Shown: piece by piece, positions 32,321-41,182 of the stretch | Position numbering within the stretch: the first letter of the stretch is position 1 | Layout of the letters: each line of letters starts with the position of its first letter | The notes under the pieces: generated by a model | Told to the model about the DNA's origin: nothing | Seen by the model: the letters and a program-made list of their open reading frames with translations, nothing else | The model's database searches: none | Assembly: GCA_963803425.1 (NCBI GenBank) | Contig: CAWDMA010000001.1 | Coordinates: 558,001 to 622,000 of the forward strand | Direction of reading: 5' to 3' | DNA: 64,000 nt | Source of the DNA: DASPWW01 sp963803425 | Lineage (GTDB): Bacteria; Actinomycetota; Thermoleophilia; Solirubrobacterales; 70-9 | Program-made: the position numbers and the translations under genes

Positions 32321-33154
32321 TCGTTCGCGCCCCGGCAAAGCTCAACCTCTGTCTCTACCTCGGCGGGAGGCGCGGCGACGGCCTGCACGAGCTGTGCTCG
32401 CTGACCCAGGCGCTCACTCTTTCCGATCGGATCGTGGTCGGCAGCTCCGACGCCGACGAGGTGCGGTGCGAGGGCGTGGAGGGCCCCGACCTGGCGGCGG
32501 CCGCGCTCGCCGCGCTCCGCGCCCGCGGCTGGGGCCGTGCCCCGGTCCGGATCGAGATCGAGAAGCGGATCCCGGTCGCGGCGGGGCTCGGCGGGGGCAG
32601 CGCCGACGCGGCCGCGGTGCTGCGACTCGCCCGCGACGAGGTTCCCGGCCGCGATCGGATCGCGGCGTTGATCGGGGCCGACGTGCCCTCCCAGCTGGAC
32701 CCCGGCCTCGCCCTGATCGGAGGTGCCGGAGAGCGGGTGGAGCCGCTCCCGCCGCCCACGGAGTACGGCGTGGTGCTGATTCCCTCGGAGGAGGGGCTGT
32801 CGACGGCGGAGGTGTACGCGGAGGCGGACCGGCTGGGACTGGGGCGAGAGCCGGCGGAGCTCATGGAGATCGCCGCCGGCCTCCGGGCCGCGGCGGGCGT
32901 CCGGGGCCTCGCCCGTCGACTACACGGAGCTGCTCGTCAACGACCTGTCGCGGGCGGCGATCTCGCTCCGCCCCGAGATCGTCGAGCCGCTCGCCGCGCT
33001 GGATGAGGTCGGCGCGGTGCGGTCCCTCGTCACCGGGTCGGGTCCGACCGCGTTCGGGATCTTCCCTGACGCCGCCGCCGCAGACCGCGCCGCGGCCGAT
33101 CTGCCGCCGCGGTACGCCGATGCGTCGGTCGCCGCGCCGGTGGCGTACCGATGA
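32317..33154 (+). pseudogene. ispE: 4-diphosphocytidyl-2-C-methyl-D-erythritol kinase, one frameshift
   Basis: It starts at a TTG overlapping the rsmA stop (TTGA): LIVRAPAKLNLCLYLGGRRG. The GHMP-kinase ATP loop is PVAAGLGGGSADAAAVLRLA. After an extra G in 32903-32906 the frame changes to SPVDYTELLVNDLSRAAISL, then VRSLVTGSGPTAFGIFPD, the C-terminal GHMP motif, ending at the TGA at 33152. Rejoined length is about 278 residues, as expected. IspE phosphorylates CDP-methylerythritol in the non-mevalonate isoprenoid pathway and is normally essential, so the break is probably a sequence error. The DedA-PAP2 gene begins 10 nt downstream. Confidence 0.86.
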
Positions 33155-33164
33155 GGGTGGAGCG

Positions 33165-34673
33165 GTGAGGATCTCGCTGCGCGACCATCGGGTGCGGCTC
33201 GTCCTGCTCGTGGCGGCCGCGGTCGCGATCTACTTCATCGTGAAGCGGTTCCTGCCGGACGTCGATCTCCAGCAGATGCTCGAGGACGTCTCCCACACGC
33301 TGGGCGCGTGGACGTACCTGCTGGTGGGGCTGTTCGCGTTCCTGGAGACGGGGGCGTTCGTCGGCTTCATCGCGCCCGGGGAGACCGTGGTGGTGATCGG
33401 GGGCGCGGTCGCCGGGCAGGGCGCCACCTCGCTGTACCTGACGATTGCAATCGTATGGACGTGCGCATGGGCCGGGGACACGGCCAGCTTCATGCTGGGC
33501 CGCCACCTGGGCCGGGAGTTCGTGCTCCGCCACGGTCCCCGGGTGCGGCTGGGGCCGGAGCGCTTCGCTCAGGTCGAGGGCTACTTTCAGCGCCACGGCG
33601 GGAAGACGATCCTGCTGGGGCGGTTCATAGGGATCGTCCGGGCGCTGGCCCCGTTCGTCGCCGGCAGCTCCGGGATGCGCTACCTCGCGTTCGTCCCCTA
33701 CAGCATCCTGGGGACGGGCGCGTGGACGGCCGCGTTCACGCTGGTCGGGTACTTCGCCTCGCAGAGCATCGACAGGGCGGCGGAGATCGCGGGGCGGGGG
33801 TCGTTCCTGTTCGCAACCGTGATCGTGACGGTCGTCGTGATCGTCGTCGCGGTCCGGTTCCTGCGCGTGCCCGAGAACCGGGAGCGACTGATCGCCGGGA
33901 TGGAGCGACGCCCGCTGCTGCGGCCGCTGGTCGCCCTCGGGAGGCGGCTGCGCCCGCAGGCCCGGTTCGTGTGGGACCGGCTCACGCCCGGGGGCCTCGG
34001 GCTGGAGTTCACCGGCTTGCTCGCGGCGCTCTCCGTGGGGCTGTTCGTGCTGGTCGCCTACACCGTGGTGGTGTCCGGGGAGCCCGGCCCGACGCCCGGC
34101 GATCAGACCGCCCAGGACATCGTCGGCCACATCTCCTCCGGCTGGCTGACCGAGGTCGCGAAGGACGTGACGTGGCTGGGATCGCCCGCGGTCGTGCTGC
34201 CGATCGCGTTGGTGGCGGGCGTGGCGCTCGCCTTCTACCGCCGCTTCACCGAGCTGGCCGTGCTGGTCGCAGCGGTCGCGATCACGATCGTCGGAGTGCA
34301 CGAGATCAAGGTCGCGGTCGATCGGCCGCGGCCGCCGGCCGATGTGGTGATCGGAGGCGAGAGCGCACACGGCTCGTCGTTCCCGTCCGCCCATGCGGCG
34401 TACTCGGTGATCTACGGGTGGCTGGCGATCACCGTCGTCGCCCGGCTGCGGCCCGCCACCACGCACGGCACGCTCCTGATCGTGCTCGGCCTGGCGCTGA
34501 CCGCGGCGATCGGGCTCTCCCGGGTGTACCTCGGGCTGCATTATCTGAGCGACGTGAACGCGGGCTGGGGCCTCGGCGTCTCGGCGTTCGCCGCGTGCGG
34601 GGCCCTGGCCCTGGCTGCGAGCCACTTGCGCCAAAATGCACGCGATGCTCCTCCTGGCGAAGATCCCGCCTGA
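33165..34673 (+). CDS. DedA-family membrane protein fused to a PAP2 phosphatase
   Basis: 502 residues. The N-terminal half is DedA/SNARE-associated: FLETGAFVGFIAPGETVVVI, GDTASFMLGRHLGREFVLRH and FIGIVRALAPFVAGSSGMRY. The C-terminal half is a PAP2 superfamily phosphatase with its three motifs: KVAVDRPRP, SSFPSAHAA and SRVYLGLHYLSDVNAGWGLG. About ten membrane segments are expected. PAP2 members dephosphorylate lipid phosphates such as undecaprenyl diphosphate, and DedA proteins are now linked to undecaprenyl-phosphate or lipid flipping. The fusion could therefore recycle a lipid carrier across the membrane; this is inference. GTG at 33165 is preceded by GGTGGAG. Confidence 0.9.
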   Translation: MRISLRDHRVRLVLLVAAAVAIYFIVKRFLPDVDLQQMLEDVSHTLGAWTYLLVGLFAFLETGAFVGFIAPGETVVVIGGAVAGQGATSLYLTIAIVWTCAWAGDTASFMLGRHLGREFVLRHGPRVRLGPERFAQVEGYFQRHGGKTILLGRFIGIVRALAPFVAGSSGMRYLAFVPYSILGTGAWTAAFTLVGYFASQSIDRAAEIAGRGSFLFATVIVTVVVIVVAVRFLRVPENRERLIAGMERRPLLRPLVALGRRLRPQARFVWDRLTPGGLGLEFTGLLAALSVGLFVLVAYTVVVSGEPGPTPGDQTAQDIVGHISSGWLTEVAKDVTWLGSPAVVLPIALVAGVALAFYRRFTELAVLVAAVAITIVGVHEIKVAVDRPRPPADVVIGGESAHGSSFPSAHAAYSVIYGWLAITVVARLRPATTHGTLLIVLGLALTAAIGLSRVYLGLHYLSDVNAGWGLGVSAFAACGALALAASHLRQNARDAPPGEDPA

Positions 34674-34887
34674 GTACCTGCTGTTCGGGGGCGCGGCAGT
34701 GGTCAGCCTGCTGGCATTCACTGCGCTGATCCTGGTGCCCGCGGTGGCGTCCTACGGACGGACGTGGGAGAAGGCGACCGCTGCCCTGCTGTCGCTGTTC
34801 GTGCTCGCGGCGCTCGTCCTGGTCGGTGTCGCGATCGGGGTCGCGATCGTGTACTTCTGGGAGGACATCCGGGGCCTGGTCACCTGA
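34636..34887 (+). CDS. Small two-helix membrane protein, unknown
   Basis: 83 residues with two hydrophobic helices: YLLFGGAAVVSLLAFTALIL and AALLSLFVLAALVLVGVAIG. The short loop SYGRTWEKA is between them, and the C-terminus is YFWEDIRGLVT. It overlaps the preceding gene by 38 nt and ends 2 nt before the regulator start, so it belongs to the same operon. ATG at 34645 is an alternative start. I recognise no family. Confidence 0.6.
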   Translation: MHAMLLLAKIPPEYLLFGGAAVVSLLAFTALILVPAVASYGRTWEKATAALLSLFVLAALVLVGVAIGVAIVYFWEDIRGLVT

Positions 34888-34889
34888 CG

Positions 34890-36143
34890 ATGAGCGCAAG
34901 GTCCGGAGAGAGGGTGGAGAGGAGAGACCCCGCCACAGCCGGCGAGGAGCCGCAGGCGCCGCTCGAGGCGCTCTCCGAGGCGGTCGAGTCCGGCGCCGGG
35001 CTGCCGGCGGTCGCTCGCGCCGCGGCGGTGGCGCTGGAGGCGGCCGTCGCGCTGATCGATCGTTCCGGCGCAGTGCTGGCGGTGGCCGCGGGCTCGCCCG
35101 CGGAGGAGCAGAAGCTCCTCACCGGCGCCGAGGGCGTGGTCTCGATCGAGCTCCGGGTCGCGGACGCGGTCGTCGGCGAGCTTCGCTACCGGGGCCGGGA
35201 CGGGCGGGCGCCGGACTCGCTCGCCGCCCGGATGGTGGCGACGCTGCTCGGGCTGGAGCTGGAGCGCACCCGCGCTCCGGCGTGGGAGGCGGACCGGGTT
35301 GCCGGCGACTTCGTGAACGCGGTACTGACGCGCGAGACGACCAACCGGGACGACATCATCGCCAGGGGCGCCGAGCTCGGCGCGACCCTGGGGGACGGGG
35401 CGGGGGTGGTGATCGCCCGGTCGACCCCGCACGCGCCCCAGACGGGAGAGTGGCGCGAGCGCGTGCTGACGCTGGCGACCCGGGCCCTGCAGACCTCGAG
35501 CCGGGGGGCCCTGCTCGTCTCGGGCGGCGAGTCGGCGGAGGTCGCCGCAATCGTGCCCTGTGACGGCGATCCCGGGCTGCAGCGCGCCGCCGGGGTGCTT
35601 GGCCGCGAGCTGGCCGCGTCGCTGGAGGGGTTCGCCGTGACGGTGGCGCGGAGCCGGTGGTCGGCCGACCCCGCCGACCTGTACCGGGCCGGCAAGGAGG
35701 CGCTGCTCGCCGCGAACGTCGGCGAGGCCGAGGGCCGCGCCGAGATCGCCTTCGAGCAGACCGGCGCCTACCGCCTCCTGCTGCCCGCGATGAGCGAGGA
35801 CCCGGGGGAGCTGGAGCGGTTCTACGAGGAGACCGTGGCGCCGCTGGTCGCCTACGACGACCAGTACGAGACCGACCTGCTCACCACGATCGAGGCGTTC
35901 CTCGACAACGACGGGAACGTCACGCCGACCGCCGAGCGGCTGTTCACCCACCGGCACACGGTCAGGTACCGCCTGGAGCGGGTCCGGGAGCTCTCCGGCC
36001 ACGACATCTTCTCCACGGAGGGGCGCGAGAAGCTCGGCCTCGGCCTGAAGGCGATGCGGGTGCTGGGGATCGCCTCTCCGCGCGGCCCCGCCACCGAGCC
36101 CGGCACGGCCGCCGGGCGGGTGCCGAAGCCGAGCGAGGATTGA
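34890..36143 (+). CDS. PucR/CdaR-type transcriptional regulator
   Basis: 417 residues. The N-terminal part (about 30-130) looks like a small sensory, GAF-like domain (AAVALEAAVALIDRSGAVLA). The centre resembles the GGDEF-like domain found in CdaR/PucR proteins (VTVARSRWSADPADLYRAGK, EALLAANVGEAEGRAEIAF). The C-terminus is the PucR-type helix-turn-helix: LLTTIEAFLDNDGNVTPTAE followed by RLFTHRHTVRYRLERVRELS. Such regulators usually control purine, amino-acid or sugar catabolism; no target can be named. It is the last gene of the metG operon and ends 41 bp before the oppositely oriented tRNA gene. Confidence 0.85.
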   Translation: MSARSGERVERRDPATAGEEPQAPLEALSEAVESGAGLPAVARAAAVALEAAVALIDRSGAVLAVAAGSPAEEQKLLTGAEGVVSIELRVADAVVGELRYRGRDGRAPDSLAARMVATLLGLELERTRAPAWEADRVAGDFVNAVLTRETTNRDDIIARGAELGATLGDGAGVVIARSTPHAPQTGEWRERVLTLATRALQTSSRGALLVSGGESAEVAAIVPCDGDPGLQRAAGVLGRELAASLEGFAVTVARSRWSADPADLYRAGKEALLAANVGEAEGRAEIAFEQTGAYRLLLPAMSEDPGELERFYEETVAPLVAYDDQYETDLLTTIEAFLDNDGNVTPTAERLFTHRHTVRYRLERVRELSGHDIFSTEGREKLGLGLKAMRVLGIASPRGPATEPGTAAGRVPKPSED

Positions 36144-36184
36144 CCCGATCGGATCGGCGAGCCCTGGCGCGCGAGAACGGAAAC

Positions 36185-36254
36185 TCCGGGGGGAGGATTC
36201 CAACCTCCGCTGCCAGGACCAAAACCTGGAGTGCTAGCCCTACACCACCCCGGA
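36185..36254 (-). tRNA. tRNA-Gln (anticodon TTG)
   Basis: The minus strand folds into a complete 70-nt cloverleaf. Acceptor arms TCCGGGG and CCCCGGA pair perfectly. A 3-bp D stem (GTG/CAC) carries a GG-containing loop. The anticodon stem CCAGG/CCTGG encloses TTTTGGT, giving anticodon TTG (reads CAA). The T arm is GGAGG-TTGGAAT-CCTCC; the loop has G where C56 is usual, a mild oddity. The 3' CCA is not encoded. A TACACT box on the minus strand at 36266-36271, 11 nt upstream of the 5' end, could be its promoter. Confidence 0.9.
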
Positions 36255-36338
36255 ATGCAGCGCTCAGTGTATGAGCGTCGTGGGTGGAGATCCCCGTGCA
36301 GGCCGCACCCCGCAGCTGGAGGTGTTCCCGTCACGAAC

Positions 36339-36344
36339 TACGAT
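36339..36344 (+). promoter_or_regulatory. TACGAT -10-like box before glmU
   Basis: The box ends 6 nt before the GTG at 36351. GGAGGTG at 36319-36325 lies too far upstream to serve that start. Confidence 0.4.
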
Positions 36345-36350
36345 CTCGGC

Positions 36351-37772
36351 GTGAGCGGCGCTCCGACGGTTCTGGTCATGGCCGCGGGCGAGGGCACGCG
36401 GATGCGCTCGGCCGTGCCGAAGGTCCTGCACGCTGTGTGCGGGCGGCCGATGATCGCGTGGCCGGTGCTGGCGGCGCGCGACGCGGGCGCCGGCAGGATC
36501 GCGGTGATCGTCTCCCCCGACCGCGACCTCTCGCCGGGGCTGCCGGACGGGGTGGAGACGGTCGTGCAGCCGGAGGCCGACGGCACCGGTGGCGCCGTGC
36601 GCGCGGCGCTCGACGTGGTCCGCGAGGCGGGCACAGTGCTCGTCCTGTCCGGCGATCACCCGCTGATATCGGCGGAGGTGATCTCGGAGCTGCTCGCCGC
36701 CCACCGCGATGCCGGCGCGGGCGCGACGGTGATGACCACGGTGCTCGACGAGCCCGGCAACTACGGCCGGATCGTCCGCGACGCGGACGGCCGGCTCGAG
36801 CGGATCGTGGAGGCGAAGCCGCCCACCGACGCCACCCCGGACGAGCTGGCGATCCGGGAGATCAACACCGGCACTTACGCGTTCGAGGCGGGCCCGCTCG
36901 CCGACGCGCTCAGCCGGATCACCAACGACAACTCCGCGGGCGAGTACTACATCGGCGACGTGCTGCCGCTGCTCCGCGCCGAGGGGATCGGCGTCGCCGC
37001 GTACCGGGCTGCCGACCCGAACGTGAACCTGGGCGTCAACACCCGGGTGGAGCTGGCCGACGCGAACCGCGAGGCGCGCCGCCGCATCCTCGCGGACCAC
37101 ATGCTCGCCGGCGTCACCGTCGTCGACCCGGACGCCGCCTGGATCGACGCGGACGTCGAGATCGAGCCGGACGCGACGATCGAGCCGGGATCCGTGCTGC
37201 GCGGCGCCACCCGGGTGGGGGCGGGGGCGACCGTCGGCCCCTTCACCACCCTGATCGACACCACGCTCGGGCCGGGCGCGCACGCGCTCCGCTCCCACCT
37301 CGTCGAGTGCGAGGTCCTGGACGGCTGCTCCGTCGGGCCCTTCACCTACATCCGGCCCCGCACCACCCTCCGCGAGGGCGCGAAGGCGGGCGCGTTCGTC
37401 GAGCTCAAGGCGTCCGAGCTGGGCCCCGACACCAAGGTCCCCCACCTCTCCTATGTCGGCGACGCGACGATCGGCCGCGACTCGAACCTGGGGGCCGGCA
37501 CGATCACCGCGAACTGGGACGGATTCCGCAAGCACCGCACAGTGATCGGCGACCACGTCCGGATCGGGGTTGACACGATGCTCGTCGCACCGGTAAATGT
37601 CGGCGACGAGGCATACACTGGTGCCGGATCGGTGATCACGGGGGACGTCCCGGACGGGGCCCTCGGGATCTCCCGCCCCGGGCAGAGCAACGTAGACGGC
37701 TACGCCGCGAAGGCGGCGAGACAGGCACAGGAGAAGGGCTCGGCGTCAGAGTCAACGGAGGATCCGACGTGA
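36351..37772 (+). CDS. glmU: Bifunctional UDP-N-acetylglucosamine pyrophosphorylase/GlcN-1-P acetyltransferase
   Basis: 473 residues from the GTG at 36351. The uridylyltransferase half starts VLVMAAGEGTRMRSAVPKVL and has VLSGDHPLISAEVI, NTGTYAFEAGPL and the linker LGVNTRVELADANREARRRI. The left-handed beta-helix acetyltransferase half shows hexapeptide repeats and GPFTYIRPRTTLREGAKAGA, FVELKASELG, KVPHLSYVGDATIG and GTITANWDGFRKH. It makes UDP-GlcNAc for peptidoglycan and surface glycans. Its stop overlaps the prs GTG (GTGA). The upstream frame back to 36231 lies partly in the tRNA and is not coding. Confidence 0.95.
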   Translation: MSGAPTVLVMAAGEGTRMRSAVPKVLHAVCGRPMIAWPVLAARDAGAGRIAVIVSPDRDLSPGLPDGVETVVQPEADGTGGAVRAALDVVREAGTVLVLSGDHPLISAEVISELLAAHRDAGAGATVMTTVLDEPGNYGRIVRDADGRLERIVEAKPPTDATPDELAIREINTGTYAFEAGPLADALSRITNDNSAGEYYIGDVLPLLRAEGIGVAAYRAADPNVNLGVNTRVELADANREARRRILADHMLAGVTVVDPDAAWIDADVEIEPDATIEPGSVLRGATRVGAGATVGPFTTLIDTTLGPGAHALRSHLVECEVLDGCSVGPFTYIRPRTTLREGAKAGAFVELKASELGPDTKVPHLSYVGDATIGRDSNLGAGTITANWDGFRKHRTVIGDHVRIGVDTMLVAPVNVGDEAYTGAGSVITGDVPDGALGISRPGQSNVDGYAAKAARQAQEKGSASESTEDPT

Positions 37773-38818
37773 GCACGATCGAGCGGCAACCAGCGATCGA
37801 GGAGCGCAGCGGGTTGCTCACCCACATCCCGCAGGAGTACACGAAGCGGCTGATGGTGTTCGGCGGCCGCGCCTCCGGAGAGCTGGCGACGCGGATCGCC
37901 GGCAAGCTCGACGTCGACCTCGGTGCCGTCGACCTGCGCACGTTCGCGAATGGCGAGGTCTACTGCCGATACGAGGAGTCGATCCGCGGCGCCGACGTGT
38001 TTCTGGTCCAGTCGACCGCGATGAACGACTCGACCCAGATGACCCCCAACGACGCCCTGATGGAGCTGCTGGTGATGATCGACGCGGCCAAGGGCGCCTC
38101 GGCGCACCGGATCATCGCGGTGATGCCGTGGTACGGGTACTCGCGCCAGGACAAGAAGTCCGCGCCGCGGGAGCCGATCTCCTCCCGGGTCGTCGCCCAC
38201 TGCCTCGAGGAGGTCGGCGTCGATCGGATCCTGACCATGGACCTGCACGCGGGCCAGGTGCAGGGCTTCTTCACCGTCCCCGTCGACCACATGACCGCGA
38301 TGCCGATGCTGAGCCAGTGGTTCATCGACCAGCCCTTCGGCGAGGACCTCGTCGTGGTCTCGCCCGACGCCGGCCGCGTCAAGCTCGCCCGCAACTTCGC
38401 TCGCAAGCTGGGCTGTCACTGGGCGGTGCTGGAGAAGGAGCGCCCCGCGCAGCAGGTCGCCGAGATCGGGTACGTGGTCGGCGACGTTCGCGGCAAGACC
38501 TGCGTGCTCGCGGACGACATGATCGACACCGCCGGGACCCTGTGCGCCGCCGCCCAGACGCTCCGGGAGGAGGGCGCGGCCAGGGTGATCGCGACCGCCA
38601 CCCACGGCGTGTTCTCCGGTCCCGCGTACGAGCGCCTTCCCCACGACAGCTCCGGGATCGAGCGGATCGTGGTCACCGACACGATCCCGCAGCGGCCCGG
38701 CGCGCCCGACAACATCACGGTGCTCTCGACCGCTCAGGTGCTCGCCGACTCGATCCGGCGGATCTTCACCGACGACTCGGTCAGCGAGATCTTCGCGGGC
38801 GAGAACCAGCTCTTCTGA
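37769..38818 (+). CDS. prs: Ribose-phosphate pyrophosphokinase (PRPP synthetase)
   Basis: 349 residues, slightly longer than usual because of an N-terminal stretch of ~25 residues. Motifs are FGGRASGELATRIAGKLDVD, FANGEVYCRYEESIRGADVF, PWYGYSRQDKKSAPREPISS, DLHAGQVQGFFTVPVDH and the PRPP loop VLADDMIDTAGTLCAAAQ. It makes PRPP from ribose 5-phosphate and ATP. The GTG at 37769 has GGAGGA six nt upstream and overlaps the glmU stop. The glmU-prs pairing is widely conserved. Confidence 0.95.
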   Translation: MSTIERQPAIEERSGLLTHIPQEYTKRLMVFGGRASGELATRIAGKLDVDLGAVDLRTFANGEVYCRYEESIRGADVFLVQSTAMNDSTQMTPNDALMELLVMIDAAKGASAHRIIAVMPWYGYSRQDKKSAPREPISSRVVAHCLEEVGVDRILTMDLHAGQVQGFFTVPVDHMTAMPMLSQWFIDQPFGEDLVVVSPDAGRVKLARNFARKLGCHWAVLEKERPAQQVAEIGYVVGDVRGKTCVLADDMIDTAGTLCAAAQTLREEGAARVIATATHGVFSGPAYERLPHDSSGIERIVVTDTIPQRPGAPDNITVLSTAQVLADSIRRIFTDDSVSEIFAGENQLF

Positions 38819-39531
38819 GCCTGAAGCGGATCGGCCACAAGGGCGCCGACGCGGTCCGCGCCGGCAACACGATCGAGAGCTTCGAGACGGCCGTCGAGCT
38901 CGGTGTCGAGATGATCGAGCTCGACGTGCTCGGGCTCGCCGACGGCACGGTGGTGATCTCGCACGACGCAGACGACGCGGAGCGGCGCAGCCCGCTCACG
39001 CTGGACGAGTGCCTGGACGCCTTCACCCGGCCGCCGCTCGATGCGGTCGAGCTCGACTGCGACCTGAAGACGGTCGAGACCGGTGAGCGGCTGGTCCAGG
39101 GCCTGCGCGAACGCGACCTGGTCGGGCGGGCGATGATCTCCGGCCTCAACCTGTCCGGGGTGGGGCGGATCCGGCCGCTCGATACCGAGCTGCGGGTGGG
39201 GTGGACCTATCCCGACTACCGCCGCGGGTGGATGGAGTCGGCGTGGGCGGCGCCGCTCGTCGGGGCGGGGATCGCGATGCTGCGGCGGCGGCTGCCGGTG
39301 GTCGCGGCCCGGGAGCTGCCGCGGCTCGGGATCGACGCGATATGGCCGCAGTGGAGGCTGGTGACGAGGCGACTGGTCGAGGTCGCCGAGGCGAACGGGG
39401 CGGTCGTTTGCGCGTGGACTGTCGATGACGCCGCGCAGATCCGGGCCCTGCGCGAGCTCGGCGTGCACGGCGTATGCACGAACGACCCGCGCCTGTTCGA
39501 CTCGCTGGAGGCGGCCAGCACCGGCGGCTGA
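38815..39531 (+). CDS. Glycerophosphodiester phosphodiesterase-family protein, probable CTG start
   Basis: About 238 residues. RIGHKGADAVRAGNTIESFE, EMIELDVLGLADGTVVISHD and VELDCDLKT match the GDPD TIM-barrel, which hydrolyses glycerophosphodiesters. C-terminal CAWTVDDAAQIRALRELGVH and GVCTNDPRL also fit. The usual Glu of the H-x-x-x-ENT motif is Gly here (GNT), so activity is uncertain. No ATG, GTG or TTG exists at the start of the conserved region. The CTG at 38815 overlaps the prs stop (CTGA) exactly as other GTGA pairs do in this window and gives LSLKRIGHKGA. I take it as the start with reserve. Confidence 0.75.
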   Translation: MSLKRIGHKGADAVRAGNTIESFETAVELGVEMIELDVLGLADGTVVISHDADDAERRSPLTLDECLDAFTRPPLDAVELDCDLKTVETGERLVQGLRERDLVGRAMISGLNLSGVGRIRPLDTELRVGWTYPDYRRGWMESAWAAPLVGAGIAMLRRRLPVVAARELPRLGIDAIWPQWRLVTRRLVEVAEANGAVVCAWTVDDAAQIRALRELGVHGVCTNDPRLFDSLEAASTGG

Positions 39532-39566
39532 CGGCGGCCTCCGGTTTGAGCGGCGGGCGCCGGGTA

Positions 39567-39572
39567 TAGAGT
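39567..39572 (+). promoter_or_regulatory. TAGAGT -10-like box before the DHA2 transporter
   Basis: It lies within GTATAGAGT and ends 8 nt before the ATG at 39581. Confidence 0.35.
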
Positions 39573-39580
39573 CCGGCCCG

Positions 39581-41170
39581 ATGGCGGCTCGAGGCTCGGA
39601 CGGGGGGACCGGGAGCGCCGACCAGGTCCAGCCGGGGACCGTGATGGCCCTCGTCGCGATGGGCCTCGGAGTGCTGGTGATCGCAAACGACTTCACGGCG
39701 CTCAACGTCGCCCTGCCCGCGATCGAGCAGGACTTCAACGTCGACGTGGGGACCGTGCAGTGGGTGATCAACGCCTATGCGCTGACCTTCGGGATGGCGA
39801 TCGTCACCGGGGGCCGGCTCGCGGACATGTTCGGCCGCCGGCGCATCTTCTTCATCGGCTCGGGGATCTTCATCGTCTTCTCGGCCATCGGCGGCGCGGC
39901 CCAGAGCGTCGACTGGCTGATCGCCACCCGCGTCGCGATGGGGATCGGTGGGGCGCTGATGTGGCCCGCGATCCTCGGGATGACGTACGCCGCTGTGCCG
40001 GACAGCAAGGCGGGGCTCGCCGGCGGGCTGATCCTCGGCGCCGCCGGGATCGGCAACGCGATGGGGCCGCTGCTCGGCGGAATCCTCACCGACGAGCTGA
40101 GCTGGCGGTGGATCTTCTTCCTGAACGTCCCGGTCGGCCTGTTCGCGATGCTGGTCACCTGGCGCGCGGTGCATCAGCGCCAGGAGGTCGAGGAGGAGAA
40201 GGTCGACTATCGCGGGATCGCCGCGATCTCGCTCGGCCTCGTCTGCCTGCTTGTCGCCCTCGATCAGGCGCCCGATTGGGGTCTCGGCGACTGGAGGGTG
40301 CTCGGGCTGCTCGTCGCCTCGCTCGTCTTGCTGATCCTGTTCGCCTTGATCGAGCCGAGGCAGGGCAGGTTCGCCTTGATCCCGAGCGAGGTGATGCGAA
40401 ACGTCCAGTTCCGGAGCGCCTGCGCAGCCGTATTGCTGATGTCGGCGGTCTTCTTCTCGACGGTGCTGTATGCGCCGCAGTTCATGGAGAAGATCCTCGG
40501 CTACACGGCGCTCGAGGCCGGGGTGGGGATGCTGGCGATGCTGGGGCCGTTCGCGCTATTCGCCTTCCTCGCAGGGCCCCTGTACGGCCGGGTCGGCGCG
40601 AAGCCGGTGATCTCAGCCGGGACCTTCCTGCTGGTCGTCGGGGTGGTGCTGCTGTCCCTGATCGACGTCGACAGCGGCTACGGCGCCCTCGCCCCCGGGC
40701 TGGTGGTGATCGGGACCGGCGTGGGGTTGTTCTATCCCTCGGTCACGACCGCCGGTGTGACGGCGCTCGACCCGTCGCGCTCCAGCCTCGCCGGCGGGCT
40801 GATCTACATGTTCCAGATCGGCGGCGGAGCGATCGGCCTCGGGCTCGCGACCACGATCTTCACCCTGCGTTCCGAGGACGAGCTCGCCCGGCAGGCGACC
40901 GCGGCGGGGACGCACCTGACGGCGCACCAGCAGGCGGTCCTGCACGGGGATCTCGCCGGCACCGACGCCGCCGCCGCGGCGCTCGCGCAGCTCCCGTCGG
41001 CCGCCCAGGACATGATCACCGAGATCGTGCGCAGCTCCTTCGTTCTCGGCCTTCAAACCAGCTTCCGGGTGATCGCCGCGATCGCCGTTCTCGGCTTCAT
41101 CATCGCCGTGCTGTTCGTGGGCGGCCGCCTCTTCGGGGGGCAGTCTCAGGCAAAGCCCGAGACTGCCTGA
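39581..41170 (+). CDS. DHA2-family MFS drug:H+ antiporter (14 TMS)
   Basis: 529 residues with about 14 hydrophobic segments. The DHA2 signatures are NDFTALNVALPAIEQDF, VQWVINAYALTFGMAIVTGG then RLADMFGRRR (motif A region), and MGIGGALMWPAILGM. GNAMGPLLGGILTDELSWRW and IFFLNVPVGL form motif C. Such transporters export drugs, dyes or lipids by proton exchange, and the substrate is unknown. The ATG at 39581 directly follows a TAGAGT promoter box. It converges on the ABC1 kinase, with a strong hairpin at its stop. Confidence 0.92.
   Translation: MAARGSDGGTGSADQVQPGTVMALVAMGLGVLVIANDFTALNVALPAIEQDFNVDVGTVQWVINAYALTFGMAIVTGGRLADMFGRRRIFFIGSGIFIVFSAIGGAAQSVDWLIATRVAMGIGGALMWPAILGMTYAAVPDSKAGLAGGLILGAAGIGNAMGPLLGGILTDELSWRWIFFLNVPVGLFAMLVTWRAVHQRQEVEEEKVDYRGIAAISLGLVCLLVALDQAPDWGLGDWRVLGLLVASLVLLILFALIEPRQGRFALIPSEVMRNVQFRSACAAVLLMSAVFFSTVLYAPQFMEKILGYTALEAGVGMLAMLGPFALFAFLAGPLYGRVGAKPVISAGTFLLVVGVVLLSLIDVDSGYGALAPGLVVIGTGVGLFYPSVTTAGVTALDPSRSSLAGGLIYMFQIGGGAIGLGLATTIFTLRSEDELARQATAAGTHLTAHQQAVLHGDLAGTDAAAAALAQLPSAAQDMITEIVRSSFVLGLQTSFRVIAAIAVLGFIIAVLFVGGRLFGGQSQAKPETA
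41141..41165. terminator. Bidirectional hairpin between convergent transporter and ABC1 genes
   Basis: CAGTCTC (41141-41147) pairs with GAGACTG (41159-41165). After one mismatch the helix continues with GGC-AAA-GCC. The structure covers the last codons of the transporter. It has no U-run but is the clearest terminator-like element in the window. Confidence 0.5.
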
Positions 41171-41182
41171 TCACTGCGGGGG

